A DNA stretch of 64,000 nt from Monomorium pharaonis (taxonomy: Eukaryota > Arthropoda > Insecta > Hymenoptera > Formicidae). The notes under the pieces were generated by a model. That model had not been told where the DNA came from, searched no databases, and saw nothing but the letters and a program-made list of their open reading frames with translations. The translations under genes were made by a program, and so were the position numbers. This document shows, piece by piece, positions 50,564 to 63,183 of the stretch (position 1 is the first letter of the stretch; each line of letters begins with the position of its first letter). The stretch is taken from positions 30,092,996 through 30,156,995 of the forward strand of contig NC_050467.1 in assembly GCF_013373865.1 (NCBI RefSeq). The letters run 5' to 3'.

Positions 50564-51694
50564 AAACAAATAATTAATTATAAATTGATGATTTTAATGA
50601 TATAAAATTTTATACATGGATACATAATGTTGACGATTAACTGAGTACATTAATTATCTAACATACCCTGCTTAAAAAGTGCGATAGAAAACGAATAAAA
50701 ATTATAAAGATTCTTGAAAAATTCTATATTAATTCATAAGGTCTATATGAAGACAGCTTTCATAATGAAACGACATTTATCACAACAAATGAAATCTTAT
50801 AATGAATTTTCATAATATGAATAAAACGACATAGAATCTATAATATTGTATAATAACTTTTAATAATTATAATTTCATATGTATTACAGAGACATCAAGA
50901 GCTATCCTTATCTATCCTGAAAGAAAGACGTTTCTTTCATATAAAATAACCTAAAGGATATTTATAATATTATATCGTACTTCTATTAAATATTAACACT
51001 AATAATATTGAATTGAAAATTTACGAAAGATTTATCACTTTTTACGTGTATTATACAATTCTCATACTATCGTTTCTTATCTGAAAAGTTCGAAATTCAT
51101 CCCGTTGCAGATCACAGAAGGAATTATAATATCCTATCAGACTTTAGCCGCATCCTGATATCTTATGTAGTGGAATCGACACTTCACGATAGAGTCTATC
51201 GTTTCTTATGTGAAATTTATCATACATGTGGCGTATTTCCGATTATGATTCACCGCGTCTCTGAATTAATCGGATCGTGTGCGAAAAGGACGCGTAGACA
51301 TGCTATCGTTTCTTATATGAAAAGTTCGACGTTGATCCCGTTGCAGAACACAGAAGGAATACTTATAATATCCTATTGGACTTTAGCCGCATCCTGATAA
51401 CTTATTCACTTGGTTCACGAGGGGTTAACTATGATTACGCAATTAAATAATTATTCAATACAAAAATCTTGTAAATGTTATCATATAATTTATTTTTATT
51501 ATAATGGAAGTAAAAAAATATCGAGCGCATTTAAAGCAGATCTATTATATCTGGCGAATACGAAACGGAAAAATTATTGAATTTCAAGTACATTTGGTGG
51601 AATACACATATAAACGTTATCCTTTACATCTACACATACTACTTTACATTTAATAGTATCCAAAGGTACAATCTTTTTTCGAATTTTAAATGTA
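50564..51694. other. AT-rich sequence with a direct duplication
   Basis: No gene. A block of about 100 bases beginning CTATCGTTTCTTAT occurs at 51067-51166 and again at 51303-51405 (about 88 per cent alike by eye), with a third short start (CTATCGTTTCTTATGTGAAA) at about 51186. Confidence 0.5.
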
Positions 51695-54027
51695 TTAATG
51701 TTTCGTACATATGTGGGTAATATTAAATATTGGTTCTGTTTCATATTCAGTCACTATCAAATAACATTTATCTTTGAAATAAATAAAACTTGATACTTGA
51801 ACTATTGCGGATGATTCTGGTTGAATGACAGTATCGTTACTTTTTTTTGATCGATCATACATGGTACTGTGGAATATAGTATTTTTATATACGCATCTAT
51901 CAAATATTTTGATGGTATCGTTATCATTTTTTAAACCAATAGAATTTTTAACAAAAGTTTTTAAGTCTTCAAAACCGTTCTTTTCTCCTATTAAAACAGC
52001 GCCACATTCTGTGACGTTATGTTGCATTACTAATTTTCGGGGATTAAATAAGCTTTTACAGTAAAGTTCACATGTCTCCGCCCTATTATTTATTATTACA
52101 TTTTTAAATGTACCTTTTTGTAAAGTTTTGGTTGCAATTTGATAAAGTAGTCCATTAGGTCCATGGATATTTTGTTTTAAATGAAAAATATCATTTTCAT
52201 ATGGAAATGCAGAAGTAGCCCATAGTGGACCACTCATACGAACACTTTCAACTATATGTATAATAATAATGAATGAATATTAAATGTCATGGCACTTTTA
52301 CCATACAGAAGTTCAATTTCTCTAACAAAACGCGTTAAATCAATGTCACATTGTTTTAAATCTTCTTCTGAAATATTTTGCGAAAGAAGAATATTAATAC
52401 TTCGTACTAAAAGTGTAAACGAAGATAATGCATTGTCATCTAAAATATCTGTGAGACATGGCACACTATAAAATAAAGTCCATGACCGCCATTCACTTGC
52501 TTTAAGTTTACCCTCTTTAAATGATCGTGGTAAACGATGTATTTCTTTTGGAGGCTTTATATTTAATAATCGTTTATCAATCTTATTTCTTTGTTTTTGT
52601 GATAAAACACTGGAGAACTAGGAGTATTCCACTCAGTCTACATTTGGCGCACACATCCTAACAATATACCATGCATATATTCAACTAGAAATCCCCATAC
52701 GCAATCAAAATATTTCAATTTTGTCAAATTGAAGAACCTTTAATATCATTAATTGGTCTTTGCATACGCTCAACTTCTTCTATATCTCTTAAATGTTTTA
52801 CATGATTTCTCTTTAAATTGCTTTCTGTAAAAGGATATCGCATAGAACCATAAACATGTTCACCATTTGTATAGCACCAACTACATCCAAAATAGCCGTT
52901 AAATTGATATCGGTTCTGCATCACAAGGCGAGCGACTGAGTCTACTGATGCACATAATGGCCGTAAAACAAATGTAATTTCTTCATTGTTACTATCTAAT
53001 ACAGTGATACCATTGTTCATTAATTTTTCTATCTATTTAATGAAAATTTGTAGATACAAATTCATAAATTGCGCTTTGGGCTCACATTTAGTCATCCACA
53101 AACCAGCTAAAATTAAAATTTGAAATCTATACTTAGGCGGTATCTCATTTAATATTAATAATACGGGCCAGATACTATTTTTACTACTGTTAAATATAGG
53201 AAAACCATCTGTATTAAAGTTAAAAGTCAAAACTTTACATTTTTGATTTTGTGCAATATCCTTGTACAACTGACTATTGTATACATCTGAATTGTATATG
53301 TTCTTTTTTTGCTTAATCTGGTGTTTATATCAGCCAAATTATTCACTATTATTTCTTGCATATTTTTATCTTCTAATAACGCCCGAATTTGATATTCAAC
53401 GTTTATAGACAAAAAATAACTTAAAGCATTAGTAGAAATGTGATATCTTTTTTCACACTGAACACATGTAGCATTTTTGGTTTGACCAATATGATCTTTA
53501 GAAATTGGATTTAATAATAATTTGTAGCATTGTACACAATAAAATACGTATAATATTTTGTCTGCGGGCGGATTATACTTTTTTAACATTGTATACTTAG
53601 TAGTGTTAATATGACTAAATTTTGGCCCACCCAAAATTTTTACTAAGTTTAATAGAGCATGTCTGGATTCATCGGAATGATGAAAACGTAAACATAGAGC
53701 TTGAATCATTGTGAAAACTTGAGAAATTGTTAAACCAGCAGCTTCGAACATTATAGTATCATCATTTGTGTCACAATTTTTATCTGGACTTTCAAATAAA
53801 TCAATATCATCTTCGAAAGCAAAGCCATCACCGTCGATTTCGTTATCATATCTCGTATCTGTATCACATTCTTTGTAATAATTAGCGTCGTGTACAATTT
53901 CATTTGAATTGCTAATGTCTTCGTTTTCATTTGAGGAAACAATCGTTGTGTTGAGTTCATTCTGTGAATTCTGATTTACATCTGCTAATGTCCCAACCAT
54001 TTGCTCATTTCGCTCCGAATGTTTCAT
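51695..54027 (-). pseudogene. EnSpm/CACTA-like transposase, broken
   Basis: Consecutive minus-strand pieces form one protein. N-terminal acidic region, then a CVQCYK...CVQCEKRY zinc pair (54027-53227). Then FNFNTDGFPIFNSSKNSIWP and LILAGLWMTKCEPK (53269-53033), the Tnp2-type catalytic neighbourhood. Then RPLCASVDSVARLVMQN with CSWCYTNGEH (53020-52724), a gap, a helical region (52464-52252) and a C-terminal part with GPLWATSAFPYENDIFHLKQ (52237-51695), which matches the DUF4218-like end of these transposases. At least four frame breaks or stops separate the pieces, so it is inactive. No CACTA ends were located. Confidence 0.65.
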
Positions 54028-54201
54028 TCTTGCATTTCCTAATATTAATATATTTTGTTAAAGCGATTGTATGAATATATTTTATATAGATTAGTTACAG
54101 AAAGATATAAACTGAATATAAATTTAATTCGAAATTGCGTAAGTTTTGGTATAGAATCTTTATAAAAATTTTAAATCAAAATGGTTCGAATATAAATTAT
54201 A

Positions 54202-54679
54202 TACAGGGTATCATGTAAAACTTTATACAGTTAATATTACGTTTATAAGCAGGTAGAGCGTATTAAACTGAATAGAGAATTCCTTTGACTCTTCAGAAAA
54301 TGGGTCTTTATCAACTTGCAGTAAATAAGATAATGCATAAATAATATTCACTCAGTACTCTTTGTATGCACAAAAAAATAAAGAAATTATAATTTTTTGA
54401 AAATGATGAGCGTTATGCTTCACCCATGCGTAGCCATTGTAAACGCGCGCTTGTTGTAAAAAAACTCCTCGCGTCTCAAGGCTGAAGCGCTGGTCGGTCG
54501 TATCTTGACGCGCGCTTGCATTTGTCAGTAGGTCGGGCTAATACAATAATTTTTAGTAATTAATAACTCGTTAACTGTTGCGAAAATTGAAAAATGATAA
54601 AGAATTTTTCTGTTTAGTTTAATGCGCTCTATATACCTGCTTATAAACGTTACCTAAAGCTTTACATGACACCTTGTAT
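54202..54679. mobile_element. TIR MITE with TACAGGGTATCATGTAAA ends
   Basis: Arms TACAGGGTATCATGTAAAAC and inverse GCTTTACATGACACCTTGTA extend inwards over about 80 bases (GTTTATAAGCAGGTAGAGCG with its reverse). TA flanks both sides. The centre is CG-richer and non-coding. Confidence 0.7.
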
Positions 54680-55237
54680 ATTTTGACATATAATGTCTTC
54701 TAACTTTAATCTTGTAAATGTAATCATATTTAAAATGACTTATATCATGTATACATCTTTTTTTATATACAAATCTTTTTATCTGTACCCTGCATAAAAC
54801 GTCGGATTAAAAAGAATTAAAAAATATTGACATTTTGCAGAAAGCAAAATTTAAAAGATATTGTTGTGACTTCTGTTTCAATTCATTTTAATATTCTTCT
54901 TATTTTATCACATTCAATAGAATTTTATCAAATATTAACTCTTGCATTCAAGTGAATTCAAAAGAATTCACTTGACATTCCTTCGCATTCAATTGTAATA
55001 AGGGGCATTCAAATAAATGCGAATCTTCGCTTTAAAAAAGATTCACTTCTTCTGCTAATGTTATCGGATTCAGAGACATATAAGGTTTTATGGCTCTATT
55101 TCCAATATCGCATTGAAAAGTATTGGCCTATGATCCAATTCGACATTTCAGCAAAGCAGAATTTACGATAAAATCTCGTAAATGCCAAACACCGTTTCTG
55201 AATAAGACATTTATGCAGGTTATGTATATTATTTATA
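54680..55237. other. AT-rich sequence
   Basis: No gene supported. Local palindromic runs such as CAAGTGAATTC/GAATTCACTTG lie at about 54952-54977. Confidence 0.5.
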
Positions 55238-55955
55238 TTGTTACGTCCGGCGGGGTTATAGGAAGTGTATGAGCGGAGTAAGAAACGATAAAGAAAGAGA
55301 AACGAAAAAATATATTAGTTTAGTTCGTATATTTAGGTAGAATCAATTCATTCGGGCCGGGATAACCGTGTCAGAACCTTACCGCTCTTATTGAGACAAT
55401 TACGGGCCCTTGATAGCTTGATTGGAGAGGGGTGCCGTGATTGAGAGGCGAGATCGTCGGGTCGCCCGTCGATGAACCTGCGTTAACAGTAGCCTCGCGG
55501 GGAGGCGGCGTTGGCGGAGTTGGCGCGTTGACCGAGAAAGCTCCTGAGGTGTCGGGAGAGGTGCAGCTGGCGCTCTAATTTGGCCCTGAGGGGGTGGAGG
55601 CAGGAATACTCGCGGGTCGAACACCCCTCCGGACTCGTATTCGGCCTGGAGCCGTTTCAGTTGAATACGGCGTCCGGCCCGCCGTGATCTGCCCATCCTA
55701 AACGCAGCAATGCCATCTTTATAATTATTATAAGAAAGACGCGTGGTTCGATACGTATATATATTACGAATAAATGAGGATGGGATAGGGGTATTTTTAT
55801 TACGTAAATAATCCGGCCGCTTGATCGCTTTATAATTACGCTAGCACAAAAGATTCGTACGGGGAAATGCTCAGGCGGTTAACGAGAGAAAGAGAGAGAG
55901 GGTCTGCGCCCGACCCCTCTGAGGAAACGCGAAAATGCGCTCTCGCAGTCATCAA
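55238..55955. other. Unassigned block, possibly an LTR fragment
   Basis: It starts TGTTACGTCCGGCGGGG within TATAT. A minus-strand frame of 98 codons (55400-55696; MGRSRRAGRR..., arginine-rich, with PPPPQG) begins in good context. I recognise no family. The junction with the Polinton-type gene at about 55955 appears to cut off that gene's N-terminus. Confidence 0.3.
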
Positions 55956-55972
55956 AAACTGTACCAACTAAT

Positions 55973-56692
55973 TTGAATGAAATATCGCAAATATTACATG
56001 ATAGCGATTTATCGTACAGTCATGTACCTTCTGTCGAAGACGTTTTTGAAGTCGCAGCCAATGAATCGCTTGTGACGTCTATTCGACAACAGTTGGAAAC
56101 GCGAGAAGGACGTGAAAAGTTGCACGCACACTATGGTCCATTAGGTCAAAAATATATGGGAGCTGTTCTGAGTGGTAAAAAAACCAGTCATAATAGATAC
56201 TGTTTATGGAGTTATTTCACCGACTTTGGAACGATGCTCGGCGATAAACGCATCGACATACATAAGAATGACAGCATAGTCATAGATGGTAAAATATATG
56301 TGGAAACACCTGGTCTGTACGAATTAATTTTCATGAAAATGCCCAACATGTACACGAATAATGACCTGCAGAATTATAAAAACATTCTATTGGCAACAAA
56401 TGCATATAGGCGCGGGCATATTGCACATAATCAAGTAATGAGCAACAAAGGGTCTAAATATAAAAATATAATTGCGCCTTTAGTAACAGACGTAAAAGTT
56501 GGACAAGGTATACCGAGCGCTATTACATTAAATGATAACAAAATCGATTATGTTCATTGGGATGATCCCAACGAGCTTGTGGATCGCCTTCGATTGCTCG
56601 AGGCCTCACACCAGGCAGGGCACAATGCTCACGACAACGAGATTCTATCAATTATTGAAGAACTTCGCGAGGTTGATCTTATTATAAATTAA
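55973..56692 (+). CDS. DUF8207-type protein of a Polinton-like element, N-terminus missing
   Basis: 239 codons, open throughout. Landmarks: GREKLHAHYGPLGQKYMG (about 46-64), SHNRYCLWSYFTDFGTMLGD (about 74-93), DGKIYVETPGLYELIFMKMP (about 104-123) and RRGHIAHNQVMSNKGSKYKN (about 143-162). This set is the one I associate with the insect family called DUF8207, common next to Polinton-type integrases. Family members usually have a longer N-terminal helical region, lost here at the junction near 55955. The role is not known; the association suggests a virion or replication protein. The family name is from memory. Confidence 0.65.
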   Translation: MNEISQILHDSDLSYSHVPSVEDVFEVAANESLVTSIRQQLETREGREKLHAHYGPLGQKYMGAVLSGKKTSHNRYCLWSYFTDFGTMLGDKRIDIHKNDSIVIDGKIYVETPGLYELIFMKMPNMYTNNDLQNYKNILLATNAYRRGHIAHNQVMSNKGSKYKNIIAPLVTDVKVGQGIPSAITLNDNKIDYVHWDDPNELVDRLRLLEASHQAGHNAHDNEILSIIEELREVDLIIN

Positions 56693-56727
56693 AACTGCAT
56701 GAAACAAACCATTTAGTCAACATCGAA

Positions 56728-57115
56728 ATGTCAATCAACAAGTTTGGAACATCGCTTGGAAGAGGTAGTGCGGAACCATACTACCAATGGAGTGGATTAG
56801 TCAGAAATTACGTGCGCGATAACGCTCTTTGCATGACTGCCACTGATTTTGATGCAAAGTCGCGCAAAATTCGACGTGTAGCGCTGCCTGTAGACGATAC
56901 TGATGCAGCCAATAAACGATACGTGCAGCAGACTGTGAAATTTTAAAGGATCGACAGGATGAAATCGAGAGGAAATTGAGACACTTCAAAGTAGAGTGGA
57001 AATTACAGCTCATATGTTAAACAAGTTTTCAAAGACAGCTCGACGCGGTGACTCATCGTGCAGAGTAAAAAAGTCGATACATCGAATATATGTGTCATTT
57101 ACATATTATACTCCA
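56728..57115 (+). pseudogene. Fibre-like protein with coiled-coil end
   Basis: It starts MSINKFGTSLGRG and contains SRKIRRVALPVDDTDAANKR, the 'RVA-PVDD-DAxNKRYV' segment shared by phage and virus tail-fibre-like proteins. A TAA ends the frame at 56946. The coiled coil EILKDRQDEIERK then continues in one shifted frame and IETLQSRVEITAHMLNK in another, so two single-base changes break it. It lies 35 bases after the DUF8207-type gene. Confidence 0.5.
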
Positions 57116-57118
57116 AAC

Positions 57119-58015
57119 ATGTCTGAGAAACAATTGCTGGTTGAGGAGTTGCATGCTCCGGCGAGAAGAAATTTTCCTCGAAGACATGTCATAGTTCGCG
57201 GATATGATGACCTGTGGCAGGCGGACGTGGTTGAGATGCGTCCTTACACGCGATTTAACCGAGGTTATCACTACATACCGTTATCGACGTGCTGAGGCAA
57301 GCATGCATGGGCTGTGCCGCTTAAGACCAAGAGTGGTAGCGAAGTTGCTATTGCGATTGCAAAGATAATTCGAAAAGATGAAAGATGTCCGAAAAATTTG
57401 CAAACAGACAAAGGAAAGGAATTTTATAACGCAAACGTGCAGAAACTATTAAAAAACATGATATTAATCATTATTCTACGTACTCCATAATGAAAGCATC
57501 AGTTGTCGAACGCTTTAACCGCACATTAAAGAACGTTATGTGGAAACAATTTACACTCAATGGAAATTATAGATGGCTCGATCTGCTGCCACGTCTCGTG
57601 TCAGATTACAATGTACGAAAGCATCGAACTATCGGCATGCGACCCATCGATGTTACGCCTGCAATCGCTAAAAAAACTCTTAACCACTGTGTACAGTCAC
57701 ATAAAAATTGCAGCACCCGCGCGATTTAAAGTAGGTGACTCGGTGCGCGTCAGCAAATTCAAAACTGTTTTTGAGAAGGGCTATACACCAAATTGGACTA
57801 CGGAAATATTTAAAATTATCAAAGTACAGCGTACCAATCCTGCGACATATGTACTGGAAGATTCCTGTGGAAAACCTGTCGCTGGAGGATTCTACGAATA
57901 TGAGCTGCAGCGTGCTGCAAATCCTGACGTGTATCTTGTTGAAAAAATATTACGCAGAAAAGGAGATGAGGTTTATGTTAAGTGTTGGATTCGATGGAGC
58001 GCATAATTCATGGAT
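57119..58015 (+). pseudogene. Polinton integrase with chromodomain-like end
   Basis: Retroviral-type integrase core: first Asp in DDLWQADVVEM, second in LQTDKGKEFYN, Glu in VVERFNRTLKN. Downstream are FKVGDSVRVSKFKTVFEKGY and a chromodomain-like end, YLVEKILRRKGDEVYVK, that continues as GFDGAHNSWIHKSNVI in another frame. Frames break at about 57290, 57465, 57670 and 57985, so the gene is dead. The intact protein would insert element DNA, and the chromodomain would read chromatin at the target. Confidence 0.75.
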
Positions 58016-58257
58016 ACATAAAAGCAATGTTATTTAATCCATATAAAAATTGTTTTTATTATATTTACATAAAAAGTACAATGTAACCGTATAAACATAA
58101 ATACATTATTAATTTTATATTATGCGAGATTTCTTTATCATCCTTCCATTATCCTTAATACATTCTTATTATTAATACTTGTACTTTATTAATACTTTTA
58201 CATAAAAATATGAATGAAATATAAATGTAAATTTGTATATAAAATATAAAATATTAT

Positions 58258-61200
58258 AGCGGTATTCGATAATGTCCCCATGGTAACGTTTCAACTGAAT
58301 CGGGTATAAGGTATCTCTTATCGTCGTACGGACTCAAAGCAATTTTCGTTCGGACACCGTGTATACTTCATGCATCTTGGATCTTATGCATGATTGGCGA
58401 CGCGTCATCTCGATCTCATCTCTCAAACACTGGGTGTAATCATCAAACGTTATGGTTCGCGCTACTACACTATTCTTGACACCTTTCGCCTTTTCGTATC
58501 CTTCTTTCCATCCACCTTCAACGCATACATCTTTGCTCTAAGTCCAACGAACTCGGTCATAATTATACCATTGTTCTCATCTTTCATTAGACCCGGAACT
58601 TTTTATTCTCAAGAGGCATACCGTACGCGTTGTCGACTGGATAATCGCTCGTGTCAAACCTACCGATATCGCGTTTCATCGTCTCGTAAATATCCTCACA
58701 CTCGACGAGGTATATGAGACTGTCAGTGTCGGTGTACATGACTCTACATTTGTCACGATATAAAGGTAGCATGTATTCGTGATGAAAATTCATATAGACA
58801 CGTCTTAGAAATATCTAGGATACACATACCTACGTAAATCGGCTTATATAATTTTACCTCGAGTTTTTTAAGTTCAACGGCGATTAAATTTTCTGCAAAA
58901 ATACTTCGACTATGAAAATTTGGTTTCGCGATCATTGTCTCTGCACCATACCGCCCCGCCCATGTCGTCAACAATTTAACGTCAACATGATTGCGCACAT
59001 TCTCCATTGTTTACCGAACACCGCGTTGTTCATGAGTTTATACAATTTTTTTCGAATCATTTTTAGCGATGGTTCGGAATCGTGTGTTTTAACTCTATAT
59101 ATTTACAGAGCCATGGAGATTGTGCGAATTTTAACACACGGTGTATCTTCGCGATATGAAAACCGTGACGCGTGCACTGCTGCAGGTTGCGGTAGTGAAT
59201 GACGTAACGTTTCTTATCATACAAGGTCGCTAAAAGTTTATATTCACGCTTGCCTGGCGGTTTATCGCGTGTCGGGCAGAAAGGTAGGTCAGTGTACTCA
59301 TCGTGAAGGTCTCGGGATACTCGAGATCAACTTCGAGAATGTATCCCGTTGGTGAATCAGGAGCGATCGCCACACGTCAAATTAGAGACATCTTCGACCC
59401 ATTGAAATTCTCCATAGGGCAGTGGCTGACACATTGCCCATCCGTACAAATTATTGACGTCAAAGTACATAAGATATGAAGATGGTTTCAATGGGTCGTA
59501 CGTCTGCATGTACTTGTTATTGGCTCGCGCATGTCTGCCTGAACATTGACTGAGGCCACCACGTATACCGCGTTCGATGAACATTACCATGTCAATGTCA
59601 GTAAGCAGTTCGAAAGTAATTTTTGTATATTTTAACATAGCGTCCCACGTGTATCCGGGGAGAGTGTAATAATGTGCTGGATCGAGACCGTAACTTTCTA
59701 AGCATTTATCGCGAAAATTTTCAAAAATGTCAGCTAACAATAACACATCCGTTTTCAAATATAGATCGCTGTATTCACCCAACGTTCGAACGGAGAATCG
59801 CTCCCAGACATTCTCGGCGTGCGCGTAATCGCTCTCGGATACAGTATCACCGGTCAGGGAACTGAAAAATAATTCGCGCGGCGGTAACATATGTCCTGCA
59901 GCTTGTCGACGCAATCTACGTACTCGTACGGAAATACAACCTTTTCGTGTCAATAAATCGAAATCCTTGTCAGACAAGTGTAAAAATTTGGAACGTACAA
60001 TTTTTAATTTTTCTTACCTAGAAACGATACCAATTTTTCGAGACTAGTATTTAAAAATTTATATGAATCTATAAACCGTAGTTTTATGTAATTGTGTGGA
60101 TTTAATTTATCTGTGTCTATGACATGTTTTGTGAAAGAAATGTACTTTTCTTTAGTGATGGAGAGTATGTCGGTCTTCCCTTTGAACGCAGTGGCTATTT
60201 CCTTAATAATGAAATGTGAATCGTATCCAGATAAAATTATGAAAAATAATTGGTATATATGATACATTTCGATAATTTAGATTACAAAGAGAATGTGCTG
60301 GACCGCGGTAACGAACCGGTCAGGTGACAATGATCGCGCACCCGCGTATCGTCTGGCGCAAACGGCTTATCGCAGATATGAACACCGCGTCGCGCTACGG
60401 TATGCCTCCAATTGTTCTTTCGATAACGTTTCATGGGGACATTAGTGGATAAACGAGTTTTAACATTATGCGCTAATTTTTCAATTTGTTTCGTGAACCA
60501 CGCGATGCAATCTTTATCGCGACGAAACCTATACGTAGATAACGCGTCGTCGTACGAGCATCGCACGTAGTATCCGATGCTGAATACTTCGTGTTGTTGA
60601 TATGTGTACGACGCTTGCTCTGCATTGTGTTGTGTCTTCCGCAGCACACACTCGAGGTCTGGCGTAGACAACGAAGGGCATTCGTTCCTTGTGGGTTTAC
60701 GTTCTGAAAATTTAACCATTGTTGTCTTCAGCGGGCAGTGTGATAGCACGTCGTTCATCGTCTGGCAGTCCACATCATGTAATTGCAGCCTCTCGCAAGA
60801 CCGTAAAATAGTGCAAGCACCTGTAAAAATTTAAAAAATTTTAATTACTTTTTTGCTAGATCATGAAAGTTTTTTTGCATGTGAATATAGTATACATACC
60901 GATCACAAATGTATTTCTTGTGCTCCTTTTTATTCAGTTGGGAGCTGAACGAGACGGGATAGATTTTTATCCAAGCAAAGTGACCCACGCCGCCTTCGCG
61001 CAGATTTTGCAAGTATAATAAATTGACGTGCTTCTCTTTCTTGTCATTGGAGAGTCGCAGCGGAAGAATCTTTAGCATCGCCATTTCCTTTTTGATCCCG
61101 TAGACGTTGATCGATACATTGTTAAGACTCTCAAATTTTCCTATATCCTTTAGTGTAATGGGAAACGCAATGTCGTCAAACTTTAGAACTGTGTATAATG

Positions 61201-61640
61201 CGGATATGATGACTCCCTTTCTGAATTTCTTTCGGCAGGGTATAGCGCAGGCGACCACGTGACCACGCGAAGCATGCATTGTCCTTTGTAATTAACGTTC
61301 ACTACCGCACGTTTCATTATTATTTCTCGCGGTAACGTCACGTGACAACCCTGCGTGTTAGAGGATTATACTTATTTATATTTAGAGTCAAATTGAGAAT
61401 TCGCAATAGCGCCCACCCGCTAATCACGTTCTTGAAACTCTTCGAGTGATGCTAATGTGGGCTCGATAAACGCGTCGCTCATACCACTCGTCCAATTTAA
61501 CATTTGAAATAATTCACAATTTTTAGTGTTTATACTTTTGTTTGCACGGTTATCACCCGTTACAAACACACTATTAAACGCAGTGTTTACTTTCACACTG
61601 TTGTGTTCCTCTAGAGCGTCCCGCATTCGCTCGAGCACTA
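58258..61640 (-). pseudogene. polB: Protein-primed DNA polymerase B of a Polinton
   Basis: Pieces in order: ALEEHNSVKVNTAFNSVF and EPTLASLEEFQERD (61638-61420), INVYG...ILPLRLSNDKKEKHVNLLYL and NKKEHKKYICDRY (61279-60845), ICDKPFAPDDTRVRDHCHLTG (60773-60282), the exonuclease SGYDSHFIIKE (60267-60004), YSDLYLKTDVLLLADIFENF and YFDVNNLYGWAM (59977-59357), the KLLTTWAGRYGAETMIAKPN block (59007-58753), the catalytic YTDTDSLIY (58793-58587), and an end ARTITFDDYTQCLRDEIEMT (about 58460). At least six frame breaks. Catalytic residues themselves are kept, so decay is recent or due to indels. Confidence 0.8.
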
Positions 61641-61767
61641 TACCGCCTGCGTCTTCTAAAAACGTTCGCGGTTCAATATGTTTTGTATTTTATCACTGCA
61701 CCTGTCTGAATGCGATTCTCGAACGTCTGCATCTATTTCCCGCCACACGAGTTTATTCGCGTTATTA

Positions 61768-62035
61768 CTAGTGCTTCGCGTAATTACCGCCTACATGTAC
61801 AAAACGTCTTTGTAATAATGTTTTTTCACTCTCGAGTCGCGCGATCCTCGCAACCAACGATTGTCTCTGTCCGACGGCAAGCCGAGGACGCTTGATGCGG
61901 CTATGTTCCTCAAGTTGTTGTATAAATTCGTCGCATCTCTGCAACCACATAAAACACTCGCCCCAAGTTAGTGACTTCCATTTGCTTGCTCCAACAGCTC
62001 GCGTTCCACTTGCTCGAAATTATTCTCCATTTTAT
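61768..62035 (-). pseudogene. Small Polinton-associated helical protein
   Basis: It starts MENNFEQVERELLEQ, then after a one-base shift continues SKWKSLTWGECFMWLQRCDE and FIQQLEEHSR to FVHVGGNY. Strongly helical, basic centre. I know similar small frames next to insect Polinton polymerases but no function. Confidence 0.45.
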
Positions 62036-62154
62036 CACTGTTGTCTTTTTATCACTGTTTTAAAACAACACCATACAATCTTCAACAGGACACTCGCATA
62101 TAGTTTCGTAGCACCTAATGCAGAATCGAAATTTGTCTTGAATTTCAAACTGCA

Positions 62155-62680
62155 TTAGCTTGCTTCGTCTTTCACATCGAATATAAAAACGTATCTCCTT
62201 CTCTGCTCAGACAGAACGTATTCATCCTCATCATTGTTCAAAAGATTTGAAAATCCGTGGTAAGTACGCAGCATTTTCTCTACATAGGGATTCTCAGTAT
62301 CATAGCAAAGTAGGACGTTATTGCTATCACTTCGATATACCTTCCACACCTGCTGGTATCTCAATGAGATGGGTAACAGCATTCCTGAGTCTTTTCTACG
62401 ATTTGTTCTGCTATATCATATTCATTATCATCGGTGTCAACCGAGTGAGTAACTCTCTATATAATTTGTGCTTCATATGATGAGGCCAATTATGAACAAA
62501 TTGGTCGTGTATGTAAACTTCCTGTATTACGGTGCGTTCATGCGTTCCGCGTATACCGAGTTCTCGATCACGTAGAAATTGCACTGGTGATATTCTCTGC
62601 ACATTTCGTTTTCGGAATCATCATCATTGTTAAGAACATAAATGGCATCTTCTACGATATCGTCATTCATGTTGTAATAA
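62155..62680 (-). pseudogene. Polinton-associated small gene(s)
   Basis: Start MNDDIVEDAIYVLNNDDDSE (acidic), then shifted frame QRISPVQFLRDRELGIRG and VIQEVYIHDQFVHNWPHHMK (62602-62411), then RYQQVWKVYRSDSNNVLLCY to YVFIFDVKDEAS (62382-62155). This is probably one acidic-headed protein of about 170 residues with two frame breaks. No known domain. Confidence 0.4.
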
Positions 62681-62703
62681 TGTAGTTTTTATACTAAAAG
62701 TCT

Positions 62704-63183
62704 TTAATGTGTGCACACTGGACACATATTACACGGAATCAACACAAACATAGGCTGTCTGCAATTCGAGCAGTATTTACCGTCTAACCTACCAAACGCG
62801 TCTGTTATATGTTTACGGAAGGCATGCATTATGTTGAAATCTGTGTCCGCTATTTGCATACATTCGGCACAGGCTGAATAAGTACCACCTGTAGTATAAT
62901 AAAAATATATTGCACAATGTCTCGTACGTGCAGTTATCACGCTCACTTCCGCATGTGTCAAATGTTTCTCGATGGTATCATTAAACTCTTCACTGCAATC
63001 ACTTGTATAATTACTGTCCTCAGATACTACACTCTCTTCATCCTCATCATCTATCACATCTTCAAAGTTAACATCTATAACGTCCATCACGTTGCCGTCA
63101 TCCATTTGGAGCACCTCATTCACAAAATTTTCATTATTTACATCATTTACAAAGTTTTCCAGATCATTAAACTGATCATTCAT
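62704..63183 (-). CDS. Acidic protein with C-terminal zinc motifs
   Basis: 159 codons, ATG to TAA, open. The first 70 residues are strongly acidic and asparagine-rich (NDQFNDLENFVNDVNNENF, then DDEDEESVVSEDS). The C-terminal half has cysteine pairs: CAECM (about 110) and YCSNCR...CNMCPVC (about 138-157), likely zinc-binding. It is first in the leftward gene set that leads to polB. Function unknown; a regulator or small virion protein would fit. The frame is intact while its neighbours are broken. Confidence 0.5.
   Translation of the reverse strand: MNDQFNDLENFVNDVNNENFVNEVLQMDDGNVMDVIDVNFEDVIDDEDEESVVSEDSNYTSDCSEEFNDTIEKHLTHAEVSVITARTRHCAIYFYYTTGGTYSACAECMQIADTDFNIMHAFRKHITDAFGRLDGKYCSNCRQPMFVLIPCNMCPVCTH

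Larger units (their letters stand above)
55973..63183. mobile_element. Polinton/Maverick remnant
   Basis: Genes run rightward (55973-58015: DUF8207-type, fibre-like, integrase) and leftward (63183-58258: three small genes, then protein-primed DNA polymerase B), converging at about 58.0-58.26 kb. Integrase plus protein-primed polB in one unit defines Polintons. Terminal repeats were not found, and capsid, protease and packaging ATPase genes are absent. Most frames are broken. Confidence 0.75.
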
